64,000 nt of DNA from Rhynchopus euleeides (lineage: Eukaryota; Euglenozoa; Diplonemea; Diplonemida; Diplonemidae), in NCBI GenBank assembly GCA_963210315.1, contig OY723300.1:1612001-1676000 (forward strand), read 5' to 3'. Below, piece after piece: positions 51,475 to 60,192 of this stretch. Every line of letters begins with the position of its first letter. Within the stretch, counting starts at the first letter, position 1. The notes beneath the pieces were generated by a model that saw only the letters and a program-made list of their open reading frames with translations, did no database searches and was not told the origin of the DNA. The translations under genes and the position numbers were made by a program.

Positions 51475-53002
51475 TGCGCATTGCATCCCACAATACACCA
51501 CACGGCACTGCTTCCCACCCGACCCTACACACGGGCAGGGCCACAGCCTTACCGTTGAAACCGTTTCAAGTTGTTGTTTTTATGTCTTTTTGATCCCACG
51601 CGCAGAATATTGCTTCCCAGTGTGGCCCCTGGTGGCTGACTTTGCATTCTTTGCCGATCCGGCGGCGGTGCCATCCGTCCAACTCAACGAGAGTTCCTGG
51701 TGGACCAGCGTCAAAACTCGGCAAGAGCAAAGTAGAGAGCGGGGCAATTCGGCTGGGTTCAGTTCCTCATCTTCCCACCTGTTTTTTTAGGCTAGTTTTT
51801 GACGTTGCCATCTGTCCCCAAGCTACCCAACTCACCATCATGGCTTTCTTGTTTTCTTTCGGGACTCGCCCCCCCCGCTCTGGGGGGCGCGTGCGGCAGG
51901 TCGCACCGCCAGAAGTTGTCCCCACATAAGCATCAGTTGCACCCCCCAGGGGGGGTATCCCCTCCCCTCCCTCCCCTCCTCTATCTTTCGTCCGACGGCT
52001 TTCCTGATCCCCCCCCCTCCATCTTCAATAACAAGATGGCTTCCTGCCCATTCCAATTTCCCGCCTTGATGTGCCAGCCCTAATGGGCACGCCGTGTCGC
52101 CCAAATCACTCCGTCCTTTCCGGATTCGTCGAAGCGTCAACGCATCAGAAAAAAATGTGTGCAGTCTGGCCGTGTCGCACGCCAGGCTGGTTCAGTGGTC
52201 CAAGCAAAAATGGTATTTTTTTTTATTCCGCACACTCGTGTGAGCAGAAGGTCACCCACCACAGCAATCAAACATGTGCTCTATACGCTAACCCCACCCT
52301 TCATCAGGCCCAGGGTGTGATTATCATTCCAGGGTTTGTGTGCAGAAGCATCAATGCATGAACAAACAACATCCAGGCTAAGAGCGGTTGCTGCTGCATG
52401 GTGAAGTGACTTTTCAGGAGAAAAGAGTGTCTGTGTGGGGATCTCCGCTAGCGCGGCAAGTTGTCGGCAAAATTTGGCGGTTTCCACCTATAAAAGACAG
52501 GGGGAAAGTGCGCCAAAAAAAACACGCCGGTTGTCGGTTTTCCGCAGCGAAGCCCCACACAAGGGGAGGTACCACTACCCCCTTCCCCCGAAACAAAATA
52601 GCGGCGGTGCTTTACAGCCCTTTTCTTCATGGAGAGGGGCTGTGGCCGGGTCCGTGTCACATTCATTACATCGTCTTCCCAGCCGGGGCGAAGCAGAAAG
52701 CAGGTTAAACTTGTACTCTTTTCAAGCAAAAAAAAAGTTCTTCGAATAAAACGTGCTCGCCAAAAGGGGTTTATTCGGGGCAATGGTCTGCACCATCCTT
52801 TTTGGACCCCCCACCACCCCACCCCACCCCACCTCCTGGGGAATGACGAGTGAAAGGGAGATCATCCTTGTGATTCCTTCTACTTCTACTTCAAGACCTC
52901 CCCTCCCCTCTCCCCACACCTCCAAAGCTAATGGGGTGGGGAGGGCTCCAGCAGGCTGTGAATCGTGAAGAATTCACTCACGCCACCACCACCACCACCA
53001 CC
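51475..53002. other. Intergenic with retroelement remnant
   Basis: No gene. Holds an A-B remnant (52230-52412), the dispersed TGACGAGTGAAAGGG repeat (52843-52897) and a (CAC)n tract (52983-53002) that directly abuts the retroelement. Confidence 0.55.
52230..52412 (+). repeat. Best-preserved solo A-B terminal repeat of the retroelement family
   Basis: GCACACTCGTGTGAGCAGAAG, CTAACCCCACCCTTCATCAGG, GTTTGTGTGCAGAAGCATCA, then AGAGCGGTTGCTGCTGC and GGTGAAGTGACTTTT. The A part matches 57752-57882 and the B part 53190-53264, joined in the same order as at the 3' end of the intact element. No internal genes, so it is a solo remnant, older than the intact copy. Confidence 0.7.
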
Positions 53003-53264
53003 AAAAGCGCCCTATCACTTCACAGCTACAACCGCTCTGATGAATTTCCTTTGTTTGTTGCGTTGACGCTTCTACACACAAAACCCTGAACTGATCACAC
53101 CCTGAGCCTGATGAAGGGTGGGGTTAGTGTATAGAGCACGTTTGGTTGCAGCTGTGGTGGGGCGCTTTCCGCTCACACGAGTGTGCTTAAAAAGCGCCCT
53201 ATCACTTCACAGCTACAACCGCTCTGATGAATTTCCTTTGTTTGTTGCGTTGACGCTTCTACAC
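53003..53264 (-). repeat. 3' terminal complex B1-A2-B2 of the retroelement
   Basis: B copies at 53003-53077 and 53190-53264, A copy at 53060-53190, overlapping by the 18-bp junction word. The single A copy at the other end is 57752-57882. Confidence 0.88.
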
Positions 53265-53301
53265 CAGGACCCTCATCCGGAGGGACGTGTCCGTCTCGTT
53301 C

Positions 53302-54840
53302 TCAACGAGGCGGGCGCGCTGGTAAAAGTGTGGGTGGCATCGACACTGGTGGCAACTCCACGGGGTGTGTGGCCTGCGTCCCTCGCGTGTACGCGTCTGC
53401 GCGTTGGTCGTGGGTCGCAACCCAGTGTGGAATCAGTCGTATCTGCTGGCGGCGCGCTGTTGTGTATATCTCCTGCAGCAGAAGGTTGCCTCGGTAGTTG
53501 GCGCAGTGGCCCTTCCGGAGCGCGAACACCAGGCCGAGGTTGTCTATGTGGCAGGTCACGCTTGCCTCCCTCACACGCTGCATCATGCGCACCCCCTGCC
53601 ACACTGCATACGCTTCCTTCAGGAAGATGTTCGTGTCCGCGTCGCTCCCTTCGAACGCACCTTGGGACACTGACTCCCCTCCCGGTAACACGAGCACCGC
53701 CGCCCACGCCGTTGATGACGCGTCTGTCCAGAGCTCAATGGTCGGTGGCGGGTTCTGCGGCGTATACCACTCGTTGTCCTCGATGAGGCGTGCCCGCGCC
53801 ACTGTCTCCGCCTGCACTGACGGAGGTACTGCGACCCTGGAGTCCCATCGGGCGTTGTTCGAGTGAGTCTGCTTCGCGATGCGCCGCACGAAGGACAACA
53901 CGGCTGGCATGTAACACATCGGCGTCCGCATCACATACGACTGCCAGACGAAAGACCCGAATACTCTGAACGCCCTGCGTGGTGTCGTGTGGCCGTTGAC
54001 GACTTCCTTGTACTCTTCCCGTCCGAGGACTTTTTGCACCCAGGCTGTGTCCATGTGGAAACGGTGTCGCGTCAGGTCGAAGTGGATCCCGAACACTGTG
54101 AAGTCCTGCAGCGGCACGCCGTGTTGTGTGTCGTCGAAGTTCAGGGCGGCCCCCACCTTCTCGCAGCGGCTGATGAAGTCGGCGTACCTCGCCTGTGCCT
54201 CTGGTAGGGAGTCTCCGACAGCGATGAAGTTGTCAATCCAGACTATTCCGTGTTCTGGCGGGAGCAGCACGCGTGCGCTGCGGTTCGCGATTGCTGGGGA
54301 ATGTGACCACCCCATGCACATGACAGTCAGGAAGGTCTTCACGAATGTCTTTCTCTCCCCGCCTAGGCGCACTTCGAAGTAGCGTTGGATCTCCTTGTGT
54401 ACGGGGAACTGGTAGAACCAGCTGCGTGCATCTGCCATCACCACCCAGCTCGCCGCGGCCACTCGCTGTGTCACCTCCGTGATGTCCTGCAAACGCATGT
54501 CCGGTGGGCGTGTCATCAGTGCGTTTAGCCGCCTTGCGTCGACGATGAAACGTTGGCCCCCAGACTTCTTGGACACGGTGAACGCTGGCAGCGTGAGGTA
54601 CGGGTGTGCATCCGCCTCCGTCAGGACGCCATACTCAACCAAGGTGTCCAGGTGGTGCAACATGTGGCGTGATACCTTCCTCCCCGTTTTTCGCAGTTCT
54701 TGGCGGGCCTCGGGAAGCAGTGCGTCAGCGAAAGCGGCTGGCTTGGCGATGAGGTCCAGGACCCCCGTCAGTTCACCCTCGCTGTCCAACCGTCGCAGTT
54801 CCTTGAGATTGAGGCGTGAGGTGCAGATCTCCGCGATGTA
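53302..54840 (-). CDS. Reverse transcriptase/RNase H part of the retroelement
   Basis: Reverse transcriptase motifs FIVDARRLNALM, VVMADARSWFYQFPVHKEIQ, CMGWSHSPAIANR and VWIDNFIAVGDS (a WIDN variant of the YxDD box), then an RNase H domain starting ELWTDASSTAWAAVL with FLKEAYAVWQGV and CHIDNLGLVFALR. The reading frame is open further upstream to 56160 across the recombinase gene, but only this part resembles pol; the true 5' limit is not clear. Confidence 0.8.
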   Translation of the reverse strand, partial: YIAEICTSRLNLKELRRLDSEGELTGVLDLIAKPAAFADALLPEARQELRKTGRKVSRHMLHHLDTLVEYGVLTEADAHPYLTLPAFTVSKKSGGQRFIVDARRLNALMTRPPDMRLQDITEVTQRVAAASWVVMADARSWFYQFPVHKEIQRYFEVRLGGERKTFVKTFLTVMCMGWSHSPAIANRSARVLLPPEHGIVWIDNFIAVGDSLPEAQARYADFISRCEKVGAALNFDDTQHGVPLQDFTVFGIHFDLTRHRFHMDTAWVQKVLGREEYKEVVNGHTTPRRAFRVFGSFVWQSYVMRTPMCYMPAVLSFVRRIAKQTHSNNARWDSRVAVPPSVQAETVARARLIEDNEWYTPQNPPPTIELWTDASSTAWAAVLVLPGGESVSQGAFEGSDADTNIFLKEAYAVWQGVRMMQRVREASVTCHIDNLGLVFALRKGHCANYRGNLLLQEIYTTARRQQIRLIPHWVATHDQRADAYTRGTQATHPVELPPVSMPPTLLPARPPR

Positions 54841-55136
54841 GTCCTCTTCCTCCGGCAGCTCCGTCTTCGCGTTGGCTGGCCGTATCACCTTCCCCCCCGT
54901 GCACACACCCAAGTCCTCCCCGTAGAGGTCCTCGACACCCGGACCGTACGACTCTGCGCTATCCACCTCGCTCCACGCTTCCTCATCACTGGGTGGTGGG
55001 TCGGACGTGGCTTCGTCGGATGTGGCATCTTCGTAGTAGCGGCGCGCTGCGAACAGCCTCGTGGTCCCCGGGAAGTGGGTTGCTGTCAGGGGTTTTGGCT
55101 GTGTGCGCGTCGTCCCCCCTTGCTGTCGTTGTTTCT

Positions 55137-56102
55137 TCACCACTCGATCTTCGCCGACACCTGTGCTGTCTCGCGCGCGTGTGCGTTTTCCGCCGCTGAT
55201 ACGTAACGCATCACACCGTCGACCGTCGCGTGTCTCGAGAGGAGGCGCACCTCCTCCAGTGGAACGTTCTTCCGCGCAAGCTGTGTGAGTGCCCCCCTCC
55301 GCAGAGAGTGTGCCGTGAGCCCCCTCCGTGCCCGCTTGACGGCTTTTACCACGGTCCGGTAGGTGACGTCCGCCGGGAACAGTCTCGTCTCTCCTGCACT
55401 GCGCGCCCTGCGGAGGCGGTGTCGGAGGATACGGTGTAGGTCCTTCGGCAGGGAGATTCCTGTGATGTGACCCATGTGGAAAGGGTCCGCCTTCGACTGG
55501 GTCCAGCGCACGTATATCGGCTCGCTGCGCTTTTCCGCTGTGACGTCCTTCACATCCAAACGCAGTGCGTCCGAAGCCCTTGCCGCACCCCCCCACATGA
55601 TGCCGAGCAGCAGTTTCACGATGGGACGTGGCTCCTTCGCTAGCGCCTCCCGGATGTTGTGGGCTGTTGCTGGTTCTGCTTGCTTCTGTGGTCGTAGTGC
55701 TCCTCCCCGTTTCAGCGCCCGCCTGTAGTCCGCCACAATTTGTCTTCCGTCGAGGGGGAACGCTGCGAAGCGTCTGAGTGCTGCTGCAAGGTTGTTGAGG
55801 TACTGGAGGGCGGACTGCACTGATAGCCCGTCCTTCCGTTGCTTCGTGACCCACAGCACCGCCCCTTCGTCGTGTGGCAGTGTCCGCCTCTCCGCTTTCA
55901 TCCACCCTTCCCGGAACTGCGAGTATCTGTCGTATGTGCGGCGGAGGGCCCCCCAGTATGTGGGTGCGAGGGCTTGGGACAGGGTGTGCTGTAGTTCCTG
56001 GCGAATGGTGGTTGCTTCCTCCGGGGTCACGCTCGTCTCGGTCTTGCGGGGGCGTCCTCTTGTTGACGGGGGGGCAGATGGTACTGCCTTCACATACACC
56101 AC
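55137..56102 (-). CDS. Tyrosine recombinase part of the retroelement
   Basis: 321 codons from ATG. The catalytic region contains GGAARASDALRL (first Arg), HSLRRGAL (His-x-x-Arg) and LSRHATVDGVMRYV (second His and the nucleophilic Tyr), the tyrosine-recombinase/phage-integrase pattern. An N-terminal helical part (WGALRRTYDRYSQF) resembles the SAM-like DNA-binding domain. It replaces the DDE integrase of LTR elements. Confidence 0.85.
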   Translation of the reverse strand: MVYVKAVPSAPPSTRGRPRKTETSVTPEEATTIRQELQHTLSQALAPTYWGALRRTYDRYSQFREGWMKAERRTLPHDEGAVLWVTKQRKDGLSVQSALQYLNNLAAALRRFAAFPLDGRQIVADYRRALKRGGALRPQKQAEPATAHNIREALAKEPRPIVKLLLGIMWGGAARASDALRLDVKDVTAEKRSEPIYVRWTQSKADPFHMGHITGISLPKDLHRILRHRLRRARSAGETRLFPADVTYRTVVKAVKRARRGLTAHSLRRGALTQLARKNVPLEEVRLLSRHATVDGVMRYVSAAENAHARETAQVSAKIEW

Positions 56103-56156
56103 CGCGGCGGGGGGGAGGGTCGTGGCCCGCGGGCGTCCCCTGCTGGTGTCGGGAAG

Positions 56157-57227
56157 TCACTGTCGCTTGCCTTTCCCCCCCCGTCCTTTGTGGTGGCCCT
56201 TTCCCGAGTAGGGCGCGGGGCGGTCCTGCGTGTTACGCTCCTGCAGGAACCGCTCTTGAAACGCGGCCCGCCTCTCCTGCGTGTCGTCCTGCGTGGCCCG
56301 CCCCTCCCGGAGTAGGCGCCCGTGTGCCACCGCATCGTACTTCGCTGGGTCCATAATCTTCGCCTTTGCCAGGTAGAGGCGGGCGCCCGCTCGCCCCTTC
56401 AGGAGAAAGTGTGAGTTCATAGCGACGATTGTCTTGTGAAGGGCCTCGGTAAAACGGTCCGGATCGTCGTCGTCGCGGATCAGCCCCATTGTCTGAAACA
56501 GAGAGTCGAAGGCCTGGATGAGCTGGTGTTGCCAGTCCGGTGAACTCGGGGCATCGCTGAGCTCCGCCTGTCGGAAAACCCGGGATACCTCAGCTTTCAC
56601 CAACCTGCGTCCGGGGGCAGTGGCGATCGACGATCCCCAGGTCGACACGATGTGGGCGGAGAAGTCAGCGGGCAGCTCGGCCTCCGTCCGCTGCAGCGCC
56701 TTCTGCAGAGTGGCCATCTGCTTCGCCTGCGTCTCCACGGTCTTCTTCAGCTCCTTCTGCTCCTTCTCCAGCCGGCCTGTCAACTTCAGCAGGTACTCCA
56801 GCGAGTTCGCCACGCGGAGATCGGTGTTCGAGTCGGCGGGGTGGTGTGCGTCCCTGTGCTGGAGGCCCGTGCCACTCTGGCTGTCCGCCTCGCTGTACTC
56901 CCCGTCCTCGCCTAGCTCGCCCGCCCCTGCTGCCAGGTCCGCCGCGGTCTCCTCGTCGACCGCCTGCCGGACCCATGCGCACTCGGGGCACACCCAGCCC
57001 CTGTCCCCTGCGCCCTCGAGCCATTCGGGGACGATGTGCGCCGGGATGTGCTCTCTCATGCACGTCCTGACCGTGGTCCCACCGCAGTCGTGGCAGCTGA
57101 ATGCGGTCCTGGCTGTGTGCGTTGTATTGCAGGTTTCGAATATGCACTCGGGGCGACGCTCTGCTGGCTCGTTGTCGGGGTGGGCGGGGTCGGGAACCTT
57201 CAGGGTGTCCCAATCCAGAATGGCCAT
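56157..57227 (-). CDS. Gag-like part of the retroelement
   Basis: 356 codons from ATG (MAILDWDTLKVPDP). A Cys/His cluster at residues about 28-90 (CIFETCN, FSCHDCGG, RTCMREH, WVCPECAWV) looks like a PHD/RING-type zinc-binding fold; a coiled coil follows (EKEQKELKKTVETQAKQM), then a helical part and a basic Gly/His-rich end (GKGHHKGRGGKGKRQ) suited to nucleic-acid binding. Gag identity is inferred from position and composition. Confidence 0.65.
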   Translation of the reverse strand: MAILDWDTLKVPDPAHPDNEPAERRPECIFETCNTTHTARTAFSCHDCGGTTVRTCMREHIPAHIVPEWLEGAGDRGWVCPECAWVRQAVDEETAADLAAGAGELGEDGEYSEADSQSGTGLQHRDAHHPADSNTDLRVANSLEYLLKLTGRLEKEQKELKKTVETQAKQMATLQKALQRTEAELPADFSAHIVSTWGSSIATAPGRRLVKAEVSRVFRQAELSDAPSSPDWQHQLIQAFDSLFQTMGLIRDDDDPDRFTEALHKTIVAMNSHFLLKGRAGARLYLAKAKIMDPAKYDAVAHGRLLREGRATQDDTQERRAAFQERFLQERNTQDRPAPYSGKGHHKGRGGKGKRQ

Positions 57228-57237
57228 CTTCTCTGTT

Positions 57238-57690
57238 ACGCAGCTCGGCGTAGTTACTGTCCCTCTCTGTAAGATACACGCAGCACGGCGTAGTTACTGT
57301 CCCTCTCTGTAAGATACACGCAGCTCGGCGTAGTTACTGTCCCTCTCTGTAAGCTACACGCAGCTCGGCGTAGTTACTGTCCCTCTCTGACCTCAAGATA
57401 CACGCAGCTCGGCGTAATTACTATCCCTCTCTGTAAGATACACGCAGCTCGGCGTAGTTACTGTCCCTCTCTGTAAAATACACGCAGCTCGGCGTAGTTA
57501 CTGTCCCTCTCTGACCTCAAGATACACGCAGCTCGGCGTAATTACTGTCCCTCTCTGTACGATACACGCAGCTCGGCGTAGTTACTGTCCCTCTCTGACC
57601 TCAAAATACACGCAGCTCGGCGTACTCCCTCAGCCCGTAGTTACTGTCCCTCTCTCTTCAGAACGACCACGCAGCTCGGCGTACTCTGTC
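57238..57690. repeat. 40-bp minisatellite, about 11 units
   Basis: Unit ACGCAGCTCGGCGTAGTTAC followed by TGTCCCTCTCTGTAAGATAC; some units carry a 4-bp longer junction with GACCTCAAGATAC. It lies between the A1 repeat and the gag-like start of the retroelement, in its presumed leader. On the coding strand it would put about 11 GGGACAGTAACTACGCC words before gag. Confidence 0.85.
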
Positions 57691-57882
57691 CGCTTCTGTC
57701 ACTCTTGCCCCCCTCTTGATTCTCTCGCCTGCTTACAATGAAGTACAGAAAGCGTTGACGCTTCTACACACAAAACCCTGAACTGATCACACCCTGAGCC
57801 TGATGAAGGGTGGGGTTAGTGTATAGAGCACGTTTGGTTGCAGCTGTGGTGGGGCGCTTTCCGCTCACACGAGTGTGCTTAA

Positions 57883-58688
57883 CAACCAAAATCCTCCTCT
57901 TACCCCCCATACCTGCTGACCAACCCAGCAGCTGAGGCCATGGCTCACCCCCCCCCCCCTCTGAGCTGCAGCAATCAATACACAGGGGGTGTGTGGGGTG
58001 AGGGAGGGAGGGAGGGAGGGTTTTTGATACCCCCCTCCTCCTCCTCCCCCTCCCCCCCCCTGAAGACCAATTCTGCATTCTACATTCTACTCTTTACCCC
58101 CCCCTGAAGAGCAGCAGAGAGAGGCAAATATCATTCAAAAAATGGGGGTTTCCGGGGGAATTTTTGTTGTCCATATTGCCTTTTCTGACGGACACTTTTC
58201 CCGCCACATCCTCCTCCCGTTTCATCCCACCACCCCCCTCCCACATCCTCTTATGTCTGTGTGATGTGCAAGTCGTGTTATCGTTTCTGAGGAGATGGGA
58301 TGGTGGCAGTTCCCTGACCTGCTATCTTGTGGGTGTGTGTGTGTGTGTGTGACACAAAAATAAATTTAGGAGAAAATCTGCCCAGAAAAAATACAACCCC
58401 ACCGCATTCTGCGCTGGAGCGGAGACTCCGATCTATGCAATATCCTTGGGTTTTCTGGAGGGCATTCCAGCGTACCTTAAGACGGCAGAACGTCAAAGGA
58501 AGCTCGTTGCCCTCCCCCCCTTCTATGCAATGGAAAGATGTCTTCAACACCCCCGCCCCCCCCCCCCCCTCCCCCCCTCAACAATGTTAATCTCCAACAC
58601 CCCCCCCCCTCCTTTGGTTCCCCCTTTCCTTTGAATCTCTTCAGCATCTGCCGTTGCACAGTTGTAACTTGTAACGAAACCACACACA
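57883..58688. other. Intergenic
   Basis: No gene. C-run spacer with (GGGA)n, (GT)n at about 58331-58350, and A/T-rich patches. Confidence 0.5.
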
Positions 58689-58797
58689 GGGGGTCTTCGC
58701 CACGGGGTGACCGTCAGTGCATTTTTGGAGAATTTCCTGTTGAATTAGCTGAAAACTGACGGAGATTGACGGAGGATAACGGCCAGCGAAGACCCCC
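58689..58797. mobile_element. MITE, GGGGGTCTT-end family, copy 2
   Basis: GGGGGTCTTCGC and inverse GCGAAGACCCCC, perfect 12-bp ends, 109 bp, flanked by ACA (58686-58688, 58798-58800). Interior TTGAATTAGCTGAAAACTG is shared with 2383-2580. Confidence 0.85.
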
Positions 58798-59229
58798 ACA
58801 ACCCAAAAAATCGCCTCTCCTCACCCCTCACACACCGACCCGCACACACCCCACCCCCGCCCGCTGTGCGTTGTTGCCCCTCTCTCTGCTGCATCCCTTC
58901 ATGCTCAGGCGGGGAGGGGGCGTCTCAGGATTATTCATACCGTGGAACAGTCACCTCTACGTTCTACTCTATACCTCCCCCCCCTTCATGCTCAGGCGGG
59001 GAGGGGGTCTGCCCGTCACAGCGACCGTCCCACAAGACCAGTTGTTGAGTCGTGCAGCTCTCTCCCCACTGTAGGTATATTATTGCATCTCTGATCCTGG
59101 CGTTGATCGAAAGACGGGCATGTCGGCCACACCACCGTTGGCCGGCCTGCCGAAACCGAGTGGGGGATGTGGTGTGTGGAGGCAGCACTAGAGCTCGCTC
59201 GGTGCGTCCTACACTAAACTAAAAAAGAT
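58798..59229. other. Intergenic
   Basis: No gene. CATGCTCAGGCGGGGAGGGG occurs twice (about 58900 and 58986), a short direct repeat. Confidence 0.45.
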
Positions 59230-59691
59230 TACAGGGGGGGGTCAAATAAACGTACTTAGTACTACTATTCGGCGAACGCGCGGGCCTAAATCGACCTCGC
59301 CAGAAAATTAATAAATAGTTTGCGAGCGAATAGACGTACTAAGTACGTCTATTCAACTTTTCCTAAAAACGCTGTTTGCAGGGGCTCTGCGGGGCTGTTT
59401 GGTCCACCAGGGGCGCGCTGGTCACTGCTGTCGTCCGTCTCTCACTTCTTCTGCCTTCCGGTCGAGTATCCGCTCTGTTCTCGTCCTACCACTCGCCCCT
59501 CATTTGGTTTCGTACCGTTTTGATTTGTATTGCCTCCCCCCCCCCTCTGGTGCCCCCCCTGGTTGACATTCTTGTTGAGTTAGTGAAAGCATACACAGTT
59601 CATCAGAGCTGTCAGCTTCACTGTCGGTGGTTGGTTGGTGCGTTGATGCTTAAAAAAAGATGTGAAAAGGGCAAGCCACAACCAGCACGCC

Positions 59692-60182
59692 TGGGGTAAT
59701 CAGGCTGGGGAAAAAAACAACAAATCACAACAAATCACACCCGATCACAACAGATCACAACAAATCACAAGGCAAATGTTGTGATTTGTTGTGATTTTTT
59801 GCGATTTGTTGCGGCCAGTTGTGATTTGTTGTGACTAGGTGTGACGTGGTGTGATTTGTTGTGACCAGTTGTGACGACTTGTGACCCTTTTGTGATGAGT
59901 TGTGATGAGGTGTGATCTGTTGTGATCTGTTGTGATCGCGATCCAAAATTTTAAATTTTTGAAATTTTGGATCGCGATCACAACAGATCACAACTCATCA
60001 CAACTCATCACAAAAGGGTCACAAGTCGTCACAACTGGTCGCAACAAATCACAACTGGCCACAACAAATCGCAACAAATCGCAACAAATCACAACAAATC
60101 ACAACATTTGGCGTTGTGATTTGTTGTGATCGGGTGTGATTCGTTGTGATTTGTTGTTTTTTCCCCCAGCCTGATTACCCCA
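59692..60182. mobile_element. Nested 491-bp foldback element
   Basis: Ends TGGGGTAATCAGGCTGGGG and inverse, flanked by a 5-bp duplication ACGCC (59687-59691, 60183-60187). Nearly the whole length is one giant hairpin of iterated TTGTGATTTG/CAAATCACAA words, closing on a palindrome GTGATCGCGATCCAAAATTT at about 59931. Inserted about ten bases beyond the transposase stop, so the host transposon stays coding-intact. A 5-bp duplication separates it from the TA-type families. Confidence 0.85.
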
Positions 60183-60192
60183 ACGCCCCAAC

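Larger units (their letters stand above)
53003..57882 (-). mobile_element. Tyrosine-recombinase retroelement (DIRS order, Ngaro/PAT-type), looks whole
   Basis: On the minus strand the order is A1 (57882-57752), minisatellite, gag-like gene, tyrosine recombinase, reverse transcriptase/RNase H, then B1 (53264-53190), A2 (53190-53060), B2 (53077-53003). A1 and A2 are identical over 131 bp and B1 and B2 over 75 bp by eye; the A and B repeats share the junction GCGTTGACGCTTCTACAC. This split direct repeat is the hallmark of Ngaro/PAT-type elements, which insert by recombinase and leave no target duplication; none is seen. Identical repeats and three open genes indicate a recent insertion. The recombinase lies before the RT, unlike DIRS1 and Ngaro. 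Insertion was next to a (CAC)n tract. Confidence 0.88.

Noticed and set aside
53302-56160. One 952-codon frame as a single retroelement polyprotein
   Set aside because: Only the last ~510 codons resemble RT/RNase H. The first part overlaps the recombinase gene in another frame and has shadow-like Pro/Arg/Gly composition.
57238-57690. 40-bp repeat array as a CRISPR
   Set aside because: Units are contiguous with no unique spacers, and the array is inside a eukaryotic retroelement.
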